A DNA stretch of 64,000 bases from Ochotona curzoniae (GCF_017591425.1 NW_024466307.1:4913001-4977000), one strand, 5' to 3'; positions 1-13,374 are shown, counted from the stretch's first letter. Notes: generated by a model from the letters alone, not told the origin. Numbers and translations are program-made.

Positions 1-502
1 TCATCAATGTGTATTATAAACAGTCTTAATCTTGTAGATCACATTAAACTATCTAACGAAGACGCACAGCAAAGAATTATCTAGGCAAACAAAGAAGAAA
101 GATTAAATGGAGCATTGCTGTGAAAATTTTTATTGAGACTGCGATATGTCTAGGATTTTTTAATATGAGAGGACTTTTTGATGTTTCATGGCTAGTTGGT
201 ACAATGTAAAAGACAGACATCAACTTCAGCTAGAATAACTAAGCCTACCTAACCTCTTGTTCCAATCCCCATGGACCATTCAAAGCAATCCTGTCTGAAG
301 GATAAATTAGAAACTAAGTCCTGCTTGGCCTGGGAGAAGGCTAACTTTAATCACTAATATCTCTCTTGCCTGTTCATGAGATCATTATTGCCGTTCCTCC
401 ACTTCTGATCTCTTTATAAACATACTGAACCTAATCCAGAGACTCAGAACTTCTTTAAAACTTTATTGCTGAGTATTAGAGTTCTATTTATTTTAATTTC
501 TT
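1..502. other. Intergenic, nothing recognised
   Basis: AT-rich single-copy-looking sequence with no frame, repeat or RNA motif I can support. Confidence 0.6.
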
Positions 503-792
503 AAAAAGATTCATTTATTTGTTTGCTTGAAAGGCAGAGTTGGGGGCGAGGTGAGAGACAAAGATCATCTGTCTATTGGTTTGCTATTCAAAAGCCTCAG
601 CAGCCTGCATTGATAACCCTGAAACCAGAAGCCAGAAGCCAGCAGCTCCATCCAGGACCCCCGCGTGGGCAGCAAGAGCCCAAGTGCCAGCAGCTACCTC
701 CTCCAGGTACGTTAGCAGAAAGTCCCCTGGAAATACAAAGTAGCTGGGATTCCAACAAAGTACTCGATCACCAGGACAGAGCATCTGCCACC
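503..792 (-). mobile_element. Old CSINE-related SINE
   Basis: It opens with the reversed tail (aaaagattcatttatttg...gaaaggcagag), then 'gaaaccagaagccagaagcc', 'ccgcgtgggcagcaagagcc' and 'agctgggattcc'. Divergence is high; the predicted 101-residue frame here is SINE-derived. Confidence 0.7.
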
Positions 793-2333
793 TTTTGTTT
801 TACTTACTGCTTGACAAATAATACTTGAATGTATACATGGAATACAATTTTGCTTTCTTCATTTCTGGTAACTATATTTACAATCTTCAATAGTAATACT
901 GCTTCCAGCATGGAAGGCATGGGCATTAAAAAAAGGAAGCATGAATCTAAAAGCAACTGCAACTGTCAGGCCAAATTATATTTTTAGATTAATATTAACT
1001 TTATCTACAAATAGAAAACATAAATTTTTTAAATCAGAATAACACTTGTATATATTTTTTAATTTACTACTTTTGCCATATTTAAGGTATATTTATATAA
1101 CCCACAATAACATGCAGAGCATTGGTGGGAAACATAAAAATTTAGATATAGGAAAGGTATATCCAATTATAAGGAATGCTGTCAGACAAAAATTTGATGT
1201 GCTTAGTAACCAATAAATCTGCCTCTTTAAAATGCTCTCAGAAAAGCAAATATATTACATCAAGCTCATTCTAATTGGGTACTCACTGTGAATAACTTCA
1301 TTAAAAGTTTAGGATGATGACATATTTTCCATCAGGGTCAGAGGGATAAATCAGGTGACAAAGAAAGTGATTAACTGGAACAAATTCTCTTGGTTTATTT
1401 TAATTGGGAATTATCAGTAATAAAACCACCCAAACAGCAGAATTAATTTTTCATCATCAATTGAGCTAGAAAAGATGATCAGGAAGCCATGTAAAAATTT
1501 CCGAGTAATTGTTCAACAAATATTTGTTTAATGGTAAGTGTATGTGAAGAATCCTGGGGCATATAGAGCCACAAGGCATTCTAGCCATCTACCCAGCCTC
1601 TAGGGATTTAAACTGGCAGCAGAAGCTATAACCATCATAAAAGAATGTATTTTTCCACTTAAAGGAAATCGTAAGATTGCACCAATCAGAAAATGTTTCT
1701 TGGAAAATGTAGCTCTTAAAAAGTCTCAGGCAAGTGGCTAAAACAGAGTTGTAGAAAACTCAGAGAAAGGATCCTCCAAGAAATCAATGCTCCATGAGGG
1801 CAAGAAAGCAGGAAATACACAGAAAGACCAGAGGTTCCTTTAGCAACACCTAACAGCTAATGGAAGAGTATAGAAGGTAATTCAAGAAACATGGATTATG
1901 ATAGGCATTCTATACATACAAATTGCATTATATTTAAGAGACACTAAGGAGACCATAAAAGATTTAGAGTAAGAGAGCTGCTGCGGTCAGAAGTGAGCTT
2001 TACAAGAATGGTACAGTCAAGTGGAAGAAGCAGGAAGCAAAGACTTGGAGAGCGGCTTTCATCAGAGCTCAGCGAAGAGAACGTAAGGGCTTAAGTTAGG
2101 AAAATGACCTGAGAAACTGAAGACATCGTGCTTCTCACCATACATCATGATCCACAGCAGAAAAGTAGTGGTTCTTCATCAGCATTCTTCAGTACACAGA
2201 ACATGAAGATGTTTTCTCAAAAATCCTGTCTAGCAAACAAGCTCTGCCCAATCTTCCAGAAGGCTGGGTTTAATGGAACAGATGTCTTGAGTTTAGGTTA
2301 TTATGTAAGGCACAGTATAGCTTAACACTGTCC
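793..2333. other. Intergenic, nothing recognised
   Basis: AT-rich with A/T runs at 1020-1080. No coding potential: stops are frequent in all frames and the 65-residue frame at 2128 has no homologue I know. Confidence 0.6.
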
Positions 2334-2667
2334 ATTGTGGGTCTGGAGTGATGGCCTAACAGCATAAGTTCTCACTTTGCATGTACCAGAAACCCATATG
2401 CTGGTTCGTGTCCCAACTGCTCCATTCCCCTTTAGCTCCCTGCTTGTGGCCTGAGAAAGCAGAAAAGGAAGCCCCAAGGTCTTGGGACCCTGCACTCATG
2501 TAGAAGACCCAGGGGGATCTCCTGGCTTCTAGCTTCAGATCAGCTCAGCTCCAGCCATTGTGGACACTTGGGAGGTAAACAGTGGACAAAGGATCTTCCT
2601 CTCTGTCTCTCCTTCTCTCTGTATATCTGACTTTGCAATAAAAATAAAATAAATCTTTAAAAAAAAC
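2334..2667 (+). mobile_element. CSINE, near full length
   Basis: The body runs from 'gtgatggcctaacagcataa' through 'cttgtggcctgagaaagcag' and 'cagatcagctcagctccagc' to 'ctgactttgcaataaaaata' and an A tail. Imperfect target-site duplication: aacactgtcc (2324-2333) and aacactatct (2668-2677). Confidence 0.88.
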
Positions 2668-2677
2668 AACACTATCT

Positions 2678-5600
2678 CATATCATGACATAGAGTGAAGT
2701 TCCAATGAAATGATTTGGCTCCAATTGATTAAATGTAAGGCCTTTTTTTTTTTTTCAATTGCAATGAGTAAGAAAATTTATCCTCACCTGGAATAGATTC
2801 CCAACTACACTCTTGGAAATATGACCAAAGGACATAAAAAATACACAAAGTTCAACGTTTCCCTGTTGACGTGGCTTTCAATTTCCTAAAATCCAGAGTG
2901 TTGGCATGTAATTATTCTGCTTTGTTTTTCTGACACGGGATGCCTTTCAATCATCAATTAGCAATTAGCACATATGGTTTTAATTATATTGATTTATCAC
3001 CAGTAACTTTTTAATACATAATTTAGTTACAGTCTATCATGCCTTGGTAATTAAAGTTTGCTTTAGTTTATTGGTTAGGTTTTTTTTAGACAACGTGTGG
3101 GAAAACAAGTTTAAAAACTCTGTATTGTCTGCTTATTTCTGCTAATCATGCACTGGATTTTGCTCAACTTGGAGTAGTATAAAGTCCAGACAAATAATAT
3201 CACTTTCATGAACCCCTCCACCATTACGAATTCTCTCTCCATTACAGCATAACTTCGAGTAATTTCATCTTTGATTACATTACGGACTGGAAAACCTAAC
3301 TTGGTTAACATCCTGTTTGCCTTTAAGAAGCGAAGCACAACCAGGGGCAATCTTGAGTATATTCATATCAGCTTTCAGAGATCTCATCTTTCATTGTGTT
3401 CGTCCTGCTCTCTGGTAGAATCCACAGACTCCAGTTAACACCGGTACAGGGCTGCCCTGCTTTTTAATCTTCTCCCATCGGTGAAAGTGAGAAAAGCCTG
3501 AGAGTTCACTGATTATGCACCATTATGTTCGCTGATTAATTAATATGGTAAAATATTAAATAGATTTCAGTATGAATGAGTCCAGTATTGTGTCAATTCT
3601 GGTTATTTTCATGATAATCCAAAATGAAAATTCGCTGTCTTCTAAAGAAACAAGAAGATTCTTAAAGACAGAGGTTTGCTTGTATTATGTCCTTGACCAC
3701 TTCCATGGTTTATTTGGAATGAAACCTAGCTTCTATTTTGAAGAACATTCTGGTAGCAAAAAACAAAGTAATTTACCTAGCTAAAGTTACTGTGATAATA
3801 TTTCCCAAAGTTATTGGAAGCTGGAACCTACATACACACTCATCTCCAGGCTTGCCTACCATCTCTGGACCCCTGTAACAGAACCTAACCCAGATTTAAT
3901 TGGTGATATTATTCTCTAGAATCTCCAGCTGGTCTCTCCCTTTGCCAGCTGTATGCCCTAATGCTTGTGTCTCTCACAACTTCCCTTGGCCTCCAATCCA
4001 AGCGCCTAACCCACTCTGAGCACGCCAGGAGGGATGCAGTCTTCACGTCTAGCCAGGCGAGCTGGTCATCCAAGCGTCAGGTCCACAGAGGCTCCAACCC
4101 CTCAGCAGCTGGTACAGTCAATGAGGATGCAATTGGCGGACACAACAAGATTCGGCTGATGTTATTAGTGGACTGTAGCTGCATGTGGTGGCCAGGACCA
4201 AAGTCTTTACATCTGTTGATTCATGCACACGATTACTCTTTGAAGTAACTATCGGCCTTCAACATTTTGCAGATAAAGAAATCAATGTTCAAGAGGTTAG
4301 ACACACTTTCTTTCAATTTCAGCCAACTGAGAAGAGAAAAAACATTCAAAGCCAGACCTGCCTTTCTGCACAGACTCAATCTCGGCAAAATTTTGTTGTA
4401 TTGTCTCTTGAAGCGCACAAAGGGAAGATAGTCTTGGCTCCATGATGGAAATGCAGAGAAACGGAGACATATACTATTACGGTTCCCAACAGTGAACGAG
4501 TCATATTCAGAAAGTGAGGGTTGGCGGCAGCTGGGGGGTTAGGCTACATGTGTGTAACAGACTTAACATGGAATCAGATAAAATTTTCAGCACCACCATT
4601 AAAGTATTGAAGAAATAATAGAGAAAAGAGAAGAGCTATAAAATTTTACCTTGGCTCTGGAAAATCATCTGTTGTTCACACAAGCTTAATTACCATGTAG
4701 CACAACAGCAATTATGCATACCATTAAATAGCATCTGGATTAATTTATGCACATTTTATTTGATCTAAGTAGTAAAGTGTAGTTTGTAGCATGCTCATAC
4801 CTTATAGTTTGACTCATGTAACATAATAATCCAAAGTTTAAAAATATTAATATATGTTGATAATGAAGTTTTACGATGCTGAATTGGTTAATCACTTTTA
4901 TAACCTTATATAAACAGTGGAAATTCAGCTGTTCATCTAGTTATACATCACTTACTCTTCTAAAATATTGCTTAGAAGGAAAAATATCTTGCTTAATGAC
5001 CTAAAGAAACTCTGACAACTATCTTGTAACTTTAATTTGTAACACCATTAATATTTTCTGATACCACTGAAAATTCAGAATTTATTTTATCTAGGAAAGG
5101 GGCAGAAAAAAACTGTGTTAAGTTTCAGTAAAAATTATATGGAAGGCTGGGATAATTTTAGCTAAATATAGTCATATATTTGTTAAGATTCAAATAAATT
5201 TAACTTTTTAATAAAATATTGAAAAACTATACTAGTATCAATGTAACAGTTTGAGTAAGCTTTGGAGAGCTTTCCGAGATTAAATCTTGTGGTTCTCACA
5301 ATTCAAACTATGCAGACTTTCTTTGTCTGAAATATTTTCTGCAAAACATGCATTAATAATAGCAGGAAATAGTGGCTCTGGAGAAAATTTGCTGAGAAGT
5401 TTGCATGAGTCTTACATTTGATGTGTTGCTGACACATGTTAAGTATTCAATAAATGTCACTGTTACTGAGTGGTTCCATTGGTCTAATTTAACTTTTTTT
5501 TTTTTAGGTATGCCTCTGCCTGTCACTTTTACAAATTTAACACTGATCAATTGGAGGAAATTCATGTAAAAATCCTAGGGACACAGAAGAACTGAAAGAA

Positions 5601-6099
5601 ATTTTAAATGCATATTTTGGATGAGATATGATCATTTCAAAGCTACCACAAGTAAAACAATCTCTTGAACAAGCTGCAGACAGAACTCAGGGACTGGTTC
5701 AGACCACCACAGTAAGACAAAACCATGAGGAAAGCAATCGAAAGAGAGACAGGTGGATAATCATCTGAAGAACAAGTGTAAGGGAAGGCTACAAGCATTT
5801 AGAGCATCTGGTAAAACAGTGTCCACCCAAGACATACATGTCTGGAATTTTTGCTTCAATTTTGTCTTGGTAATCTGAGATTGCATTTCAAATGATATAC
5901 AAAGCCCATTCTTTTTTCTCTAGTGTACTGTAAATCTGATGAAGAAAAAACAAAGGTCTGTGATCTACAATAGGAAAGATATTTGTTCTAGATAATTCCA
6001 AAGATTAGAATCACCAATAATGACTTAGGGAGGTGGATTTTACCATACTGTAAAGCATGATAAAGCATTCAAGCAACCTAAACAGAAGAAAATTAATCA
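2678..6099. other. Intergenic, 3.4 kb free of recognisable repeats
   Basis: The longest repeat-free block in the left half. Short frames near 3111-3350 (minus) and 3961-4248 (plus) have no recognisable domain. The absence of SINEs over 3.4 kb could reflect constraint or chance. Confidence 0.5.
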
Positions 6100-6330
6100 A
6101 CTATTACATTTTTTTAATATCACTGATTTTTTGCTTGCTTAATTTGAGAGGTAAAGAGAAAGAAGACGATTATGGAAGAGATGGCCAGACAGAACTACTC
6201 TCCACTAGGTCACTCTCTAGCTGCCTACAATGGCAGTGGCTGGCTCAGGCCAAAGCTGCAGGCTGGGGACCGAACTCAGGTGTCCCAAATGTGTAAAACA
6301 GCACTTGAGCCATGACCCATGCCATTAGGT
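6100..6330 (-). mobile_element. Degraded old lagomorph SINE
   Basis: Matches include 'cttaatttgagaggtaaaga', 'gcagtggctggctcaggcca' and 'ggaccgaactcaggtgtccc'...'acttgagccatgacccatgc'. It belongs to an older subfamily than the young CSINEs. Confidence 0.55.
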
Positions 6331-6807
6331 AAGAAAAAAAATCTAGATTAATGTAGTGATTAAATACCTAGCAACTTTTTAAATCCTATCTGAAATAGCA
6401 GGTATATAATTGTGTTACATATATTATAATAACTGTAATTATATTTTTGATATAACCTACTTATCCTACTAGGCTTATCTCTGTTCTCTGTTGTCTTGTT
6501 TGCATATGCACTTTAGCATAAAGGATTCTGAATCCTTGTATTCAATGCTGAGGATGATAGACTTTTTTAATGTCTACGTAGAAAAGATACTTCAAACAAT
6601 TTCCATTTTGAACTAATACCACCAAAAAATCAAATGTCCATATGATAATATTTTTTCTCCAACATGTGCACAACATCACAAATGGAGACAGCCAACCTTT
6701 TTGTTAAGTTACATGAGAGCACACAGTTGTCTACCTACTTGAAAGTTTACCATCTGTCCAAATGGGAGCCAATGTTTGAATTAACCATCAAGACACTGAC
6801 TGCAACA

Positions 6808-7140
6808 TACAGTATCTGAGTTAAACTCAGGCTCCAGCTCCTGATTCCAGCCTCTTGTGGGCAAGGACCTCTACACACAGCAGTGCTTTTTTAGGTAAAT
6901 GGAGATAACTGGGATCCTGCCCCCATGTGAGGACAAATGGCTTTTCAGATCCCAACATCAACCTCCCCATAAACTAACCCCTCCCTTTGAGGTAGTGGGA
7001 TAGTAAGCTAATGAATCTCTCTCTCTCTCCTTTTCCCTCTCTCCCGCCTCTTCTCTCTCCATTCTGTTTTCATCCGATATAAAAATTAAGAAAGAAAGGA
7101 AAGAAAGGAATGAAGAAAGGGAGAAGACAAGAAAGAAAAC
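6808..7140 (+). mobile_element. Old lagomorph SINE with purine tail
   Basis: 'ggctccagctcctgattcca' with 'gcctcttgtgggcaagg' matches the older subfamily, followed by the CT-rich segment and a tail grown into a (GAAA)n-like microsatellite (7087-7138). Confidence 0.5.
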
Positions 7141-8913
7141 ACGAATGAGCCCAAAGGAATGTTAAGCAAGGAGGTCGACTTGCCTAATAGTCTACTCAAT
7201 GTGGACAGCCTCTTTGGCGAGGCCTAGTGAAGACAGTGTTGCCAAAGTCAATATTCTAGATCTCTGTCTACACAACAGCTTTCTCTGTGCTAATAGTGTT
7301 TATACCATCTGTCTGTTTCCAATTAAAGTCCATTTTGATTCACTGACCAGATGTTCCATGTTGTAGGGTTGTTTGGTTATTTACTCTGCCTCCAAATCAG
7401 TGTATTTACTTCAATGTTGATATTTTATTTTTTCTTTTTTTCATTTTTTAATATATCTGATATCATAAGCTGCCATGTCTTAAGAGTTTTGTTAGACATG
7501 AAACTGATTTTCTATTTCTTTCTTGAGATTGTATTGCTCACACACAACCTTCTGAAGGTATCTATATTCCTCATTTCTTTGAATGCTTTTTTACGTATCC
7601 TATCTCCTGGCCTGATTTTTCATATAACAACTAGACCAACAAAATTTGATGTACAAAAATCCTACCTTATTTATACATTTAAAACAAAACCACTAAATCT
7701 AGATTCCTCCGGGAAGAGGAAATGACAGGGTCACTGCTTTCTTTGCTTTGTTGAGTATTGTCTGATTCCCATGCATAAAGTTCACGTTCTCCCAGTCCTA
7801 ACCCCATGCAAAGCCAACTCGGCTCAATTTTAATCAAGAAAATTAAAACTAAATTATGTAATGATTAGATTCCAACATCATAATCCATTTGAGGTTTACT
7901 GACTAGTCTAATGTTAGAGGAAAATAACCCCAAACACTGCCGCTGGGTTTGGGCTGTTGTCACTCCTATACCCTCAGTACACTGTCATTTAGCAAAGGGC
8001 AGATGAGCAACAGCTGCAGTTTTTAATCTTCTGTCTTGTTGTTGGCATTGGTGAACAGGCTGGCAGCTCCTTTAGAAATGCTCCCATGTTGGCTATAATG
8101 ACATAGTGGTTTGAATATCTTCTCTCAAAAAAAGCACCAACTTTTTCCTGCATCTTTAGAAACTACGTTCTTAAAAAGGCAATAGCTTGGTAAAGAAACA
8201 AAAAAAGGATAACATTTTGGACATAAAACATGAAGTGACATGATTAACTTTCAAACCCCCCCACCAAACACTTGCTGCAGCAGTTGGCATCTGAGTTCCA
8301 TTACCAGTCCATGACGAGAACTTTCTATTTCCCTCTAGCAAAATATTCAAAGAACTGATGTCACACAAAGTAGTCTATCTGAAATTCCTAACTGCCATAG
8401 AAAGGAAATGTAACTTACATATAATCTTTAATTATATTTGAACATTTAGCAAGGCTTATAATGATATAATATTTATATCTCTACACATTTGAGCATAAAA
8501 TAATGTTTGACGAAGAAAATTCACATCCTGTTGTCAGCATTCATTCTGTATCATATTCTGAGCATTTGTTTTCCCATAAAGGAATAGATTCCCTTAAATC
8601 TACATGCAATACTTCTCTAATACTTTCTCCCAACTTCCAAACAGATCCTAACTTTCATGTAAGACTATTTTCCTTTTGGGATCTCATTAGAAACAGTAAT
8701 ACTGCTTTAGACCATTTGCAGTAATCTGAATATTTCCAAGTCAGGCTCCCAAAATTCCTCAAACCTCTCCCTGTTACCCAATTACAAACCCGTCTCCTGA
8801 TCTTCAGGTGTGGTTATACTGAGAATTGCTTACTTTGGTACCAGTTTTCTGTAGTAGTCCAGTTCCTGTTAGTATATCAAAATACCTAGGCAGCCTCACT
8901 CACAAATAATGGA
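7141..8913. other. Intergenic, nothing recognised
   Basis: AT-rich. The 124-residue frame at 7351-7725 is Phe/Leu/Ile-rich, as expected when T-rich DNA is translated, and lacks other coding signs. Confidence 0.55.
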
Positions 8914-9262
8914 AGATTTTTTTTAGATGTATTTACTTTTATTGCAAAGTCAGATTGACAGAGAGAAGGAGAGAAAAAAACATCTTCCATCTGCTGATTC
9001 AGTCCCCAGGTGGCCACAATGGCCACAGCTGTGCCAATCTGAAGCCAGAAGCCAGGAATTTATTACGAGTCTCCCACGTGGGTGCAGGGGCCCAAAGTTT
9101 TGGGCTGTCCTTGACTGCTTTCTCAGGGCACAATCAGCGAGCAGGATGGGAAGTGGAGCAGCCCAGACATGAACCCACGCCCGTATAGGATCCTGGTGCC
9201 CATATAGGATCCCCAGCACATGCCAGGCAAGGAATTTAGCCACTAGCTTATGGCATCGGGCC
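8914..9262 (-). mobile_element. CSINE, full length
   Basis: Reversed tail at 8917 and a GC head ending 'tatggcatcgggccc' at 9262. There is an internal 20-bp repetition of the 'cccgtataggatcctggtgc' module near 9180-9210. The flanks share only 'caaataa', so the target-site duplication is weak. The 141-residue minus frame is entirely SINE. Confidence 0.88.
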
Positions 9263-9402
9263 CAAATAAGAGTTTTACTTAACACACAGATGGTCAATCC
9301 AAGACTGGCTGGCCTCAACAGATTCTGCCACTGGGGAGCGCCTGCCAGTGCACATGTGTTTGGTTCCTTGCACACTTGGCTTGTTTCTTCTTCTGCCGCA
9401 CT

Positions 9403-9488
9403 GTGATGGGTTCAAAGCCACCCTCTCACCGGACACTGCAGCCACGTGATGGGTTCAAAGCCACCCTCTCACCGGACACTGCAGCCAT
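9403..9488. repeat. Tandem duplication, 43-bp unit x2
   Basis: The unit starting GTGATGGGTTCAAAGCCACC occurs at 9403-9445 and again at 9446-9488 with one difference in the last base (cac/cat). Near identity indicates a recent event. Confidence 0.97.
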
Positions 9489-9580
9489 GTGAGACTTTCT
9501 AGCCAACAGAATCATTCCTTTTGTCCTCAGGACTTTTATTCTGGCAACAACCATAAAGAGTGAACTAAGACAGACAGAGA
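9489..9580 (+). mobile_element. Possible MaLR LTR 3' end
   Basis: 'gtgagactttctagccaaca'...'ggcaacaaccataaagagtg'...'aactaagacag' resembles the 3' end of mammalian MaLR LTRs (…gtgagccaaat…aacagaaagtgaactaatacag). No 5' half was identified. Confidence 0.35.
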
Positions 9581-10779
9581 GATAAGTTGTAATCCCCAGC
9601 TCTTTAAGCTTACCAGGCACTGCCTGTGAAAAAGTAGGAGAAAATGTTCTTACAGTCTCCACAACAGTCAGCACAAACAATTAAACAGTAAATCTCTGAG
9701 ATGCTATAGCCAGAGGTCATTTGGCTGTTAATGTAAGGCATACTTTCTGTGAACCTGCCTATAAGGATCATTTTATTCATCTGCTTCAAATTAAAGTTCC
9801 TGCCTCCCCACAAAATGGATGAAATGAAAAATTCCTGATGATTCTAGAAAAACAGAACCCATTGAGTGAGCAATGGATTGATCAGCAGGAGTTAATGAAA
9901 ACCAGCACTGCAACAGCATTTACCAGGATGCAGAAATACAGAAGAGAACACCATGTGAGAAAACAGGCCCAAGCCAAAGGTGGAAAAGCCATGATGCCAT
10001 CACACGGAGACATGTGGCAACACGGGAATGAGCATGCTTCCACCAAAATGCTGATGAGGCAGACTCCAATGTGAATTCTGGACTGAGAGGGAGCTGTGGA
10101 GCAACCTCTTTCACTATTTCAATGATGCTGCTGCGAAACTGGTGTCCAACTGCCCAGGTGATCTGAGAAAGCCAGGGACACGAGAACTGGAATTCAACAA
10201 AAAAGACAAACTTTCCATTTTCTAACATGTCACTGAGGATATTTCCACTATTTTGTCATAAAGAAATTGAGTGGTGGAATTAAAATTCAGCTTAGGTTAC
10301 TCAGCATTGGGTATTTATACAATCATAACTTAAAATTGAATACTAAGCTCAAAATGTTATTATAATGTGTAGTGTCCTCATAGAAAGCACTCTGATAATG
10401 GATTTTACAGGCATCCTCAGTCCTCTATGGAGAAAGTTGACAAATGAACACATCACAGTCCTCTAGCTGCCCAAGAACCAAGGCTGCTGTGTACTAACCA
10501 AAAGAGTTCATTTTAGTGACAAATATTAATCACATGGAACCTGTATATACACAGTTAATTAGCCGAAAAGTTTATTTTAATCCAAAGCACAATTCACTAC
10601 TTTTAAGTTAATGAAAACAAATTAGAATATTAATCAGTATTTAACATAAAATTCCCCAAACCATCATCTCTGCCTTCCAGTCTTAGTTTTCATAAAGTAG
10701 CAATGGAAGAAAGATACTCATATCAATGAGTGTATACAAATTTTTATGAACTAGTCTTTAACACTCAGCATGCAATTTA
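9581..10779. other. Intergenic, nothing recognised
   Basis: Overlapping 67-102 residue frames on both strands without recognisable domains; no repeats placed. Confidence 0.5.
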
Positions 10780-10818
10780 GTATATATATGTGCATATATA
10801 TACACACATATATATAGT
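10780..10818. repeat. (TA)n/(CA)n microsatellite
   Basis: Alternating tatatatatgtgcatatatatacacacatatatata, near-palindromic. Confidence 0.85.
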
Positions 10819-10844
10819 ATTTCCAACATATTTAACCAAGATTT

Positions 10845-11163
10845 TTTAGTAATTATTTGTGTATCTGAGTGGCAGAATTTTAAAGAATAGAGGAGACGAA
10901 TGAAAAACTTCTCCCATCTGCTGGTTCACTACCCAAATTGCTACAACGACCATGGCTGTGACAGGCTGAAGCCAAGAGCCTGGTGTTTCCTCCAGGGCTC
11001 CCCCATGGGTTCAGGAGCCCCCACACTTGGGCCATCTTTTGGTGCTTTCCCAGACACATTCACAGGATCAGAAGCAGAACAGCCAGGAATCAAACTGGCA
11101 CCCATATGGGATGCCAGCATCACGGACAGCAGCTTAACTACCTAGGCCACAGCACCAGCCCTT
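10845..11163 (-). mobile_element. Old lagomorph SINE
   Basis: 'catctgctggttcactaccc', 'ggctgaagccaagagcctgg', 'cacccatatgggatgccagc' and the head 'ctaggccacagcaccagccc'. A second copy of the head motif (ctctaggccacagcacc) follows at 11190-11207. Confidence 0.8.
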
Positions 11164-11229
11164 CAGTTTGTTTTTAATTGTGTTAATCCTCTAGGCCACA
11201 GCACCTACTCATCTGTTCATTTTTAATTG

Positions 11230-12060
11230 TATCACTATCCTTTTATATACATCGGTTACACCTAATTTAGCATATACAGGTTACATTAGTTTAAGTAATA
11301 TTAATTTAATTTGTTGTATTTGCAATAGCTATTACTAGTGACCTAAACGTTTTTTCCCTTCATAATTGTTTTTTATGTTCTTGATTTTATGACACAGTTT
11401 GATAGGCACTGGGGTCTACTCTCCCTCTCCCCATGTTCCCTTCCCTCCCCTATGTTCTCCCCTCCAGTCTTACAGTAGGTGTCTTTCCTGGACCCTCACA
11501 AGTCCATCACACTGAGATGTCTCCCAGCAATGTAGGAGATTATCTGCCATTTCACTGTGAGTCCATCCTTGTACTCTGTGCACAGGGACATATTTCTCTC
11601 TGTTTCTACCTATGGACATATTTATTTCTGCTATCCTTCCATTATACATCTCCTTAGGTACAGTCTACCATGGGTTGAGAGGGAAAAAAAAATCTCCATG
11701 ATGTTGTCGAACAAAGGTATCAATGTGACACTAGGGTGATGCAAAACAGTGTCCAACATCTTCCTGTAGAAATAAATGCCAGTGTGTGACCCATGTGGAT
11801 CTAATGGGAGTACAATAAGGACTAGATCATCGTTACCCATTAGTAATAGCAATAATAGTAATAAAAGCGACATTGACAGTAGGTTACATCACAAGATCTT
11901 ATTGTGTGTGGTACAACAACTAGGAAGAGCAATAAGATAAAATTCACAATTTTTAGATTTGACACCATATTATCTTATATTAAGGCAAACATGTGACATC
12001 TGACCTTTTAGGATTGACTCATTTCTCTTAGCATAATGTGACCTAAACCTTTTAAAGCAA
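11230..12060 (-). mobile_element. Possible LINE 3' UTR, minus orientation
   Basis: A pyrimidine-rich block (ctctccccatgttcccttcc) within AT-rich DNA, and 'tgactcatttctcttagcat' near 12010, resemble reversed lagomorph L1 3' UTR and older L1M ends respectively. No coding remnant or target-site duplication was found, so this could be more than one element. Confidence 0.3.
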
Positions 12061-13280
12061 ACCTTTAATATTCAGCTGACAAGATCGAACATTCCTTGGC
12101 AAAGTAAATATATTCTATAAACAATAACTTTTCAGCATGCATTAGACAGTGTGTTTTATATGGAAAACATATTTTACATTTCAGAATAAGTGAGAAAAAG
12201 CTGATTAGAAAATCTACAAATGATTCATGGATGAATATATAAACTTATATATCCATAAGGATAAGAATCTTAGTAAAGCACGGAGAAATAGAAATATCAT
12301 CATTCAAACTGTCAGAGTTTTTTCTCACAACGTGGTAGCAATCTCTGAAATTAAGTTTGAATTTTTTAAATATCTGTTTTTTAAAGAGTGGAAAATAAGC
12401 ACTGTAGTTATTTAAAGAGCATGAAATTGTGTGAAGGAAAATGTAGAAAAGAAAAAATGTTTCACTCATGAATAACCAAATTCACATATATCTTAATGTA
12501 TACAATGGAGTTTAAGAAATTATTAATATTTTGTGTAGTAAAATTGCCACTTGGAATTTTGAGTTTCCTGTGATGTATAAGACAAAAATGTCCATCAACA
12601 TGACCCTCTGAATGTCAGGTTGAACAATTTTCACTTATTTTACCCAGAGATCATTTATTCTGGACTGACAGCACAGCACAGAGAAATTTCATGTATTTGG
12701 TTTAGTAAAAAAAAAAAAAAAAAAACCTACAACAGCACAAATTCAGCCCAGCACCTTGTTTGCTACTGGCAAACTGGAGGAAGCCCTGAGACACTACTAT
12801 CAAGAGAAGCCAGTGAATCTGGAGATTCAAGATCTACTGAGAGTAACAAAGAACATGGTGAGGGACAAAAGTGGCAATAATTAATAAGCACTAGCAAACC
12901 TGCCAAAAGCTCCTATAAACATATATCCCCATGTCTTGGCCCTAGTACCTACTCAAAGAAGCGAGAAAATTAGGATAAATCACGTGTTTCAAGTGTCCAA
13001 CGTAACAACTGACAAGTGTAAGGTCTCTTCTGGCTGTGAGGTGATGAACTCTGGAATAAACAAAATACCTTATGTACAATTATCATTCATTTCAATTTTA
13101 TCACTTTAATTCACAATGGATAGGCTCAGATAAAAGAATATCAACGTTTCCAACCCACAGAGTTTGGGTAGCTCACAGCTTTTATTCATTTATTTACTTC
13201 TCCAATGTCTACAAAGTCTTTGAGAACTTATTGCCAAACTGAGCAGCAGTCATCACAGATAACATCCAACCAGCAGCTAT
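12061..13280. other. Intergenic, AT-rich
   Basis: Only a poly-A run (12706) stands out. Confidence 0.55.
12706..12725. repeat. Poly-A run
   Basis: About 19 consecutive A with no recognised retroposon body upstream. Confidence 0.9.
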
Positions 13281-13346
13281 CTTCCTCCCGTGAAGACACC
13301 TGAGGGTGGGCATCTTCCTCCCGTGAAGACACCTGAGGGTGGGCAT
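13281..13346. repeat. Tandem duplication, 33-bp unit x2
   Basis: The unit CTTCCTCCCGTGAAGACACC... is repeated exactly at 13281-13313 and 13314-13346. Confidence 0.97.
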
Positions 13347-13374
13347 CTAAAGCAACATTTCTGAGCTTGCCCTG

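Noticed and set aside
7351..7725. 124-residue hydrophobic frame that might suggest a membrane protein
   Set aside because: The composition follows from T-rich DNA (Phe, Leu, Ile, Ser); no domain, splice context or conservation cue.
8950..9375. 141-residue minus-strand frame
   Set aside because: Almost wholly inside a full-length CSINE. The same peptide pattern recurs in other SINE copies.
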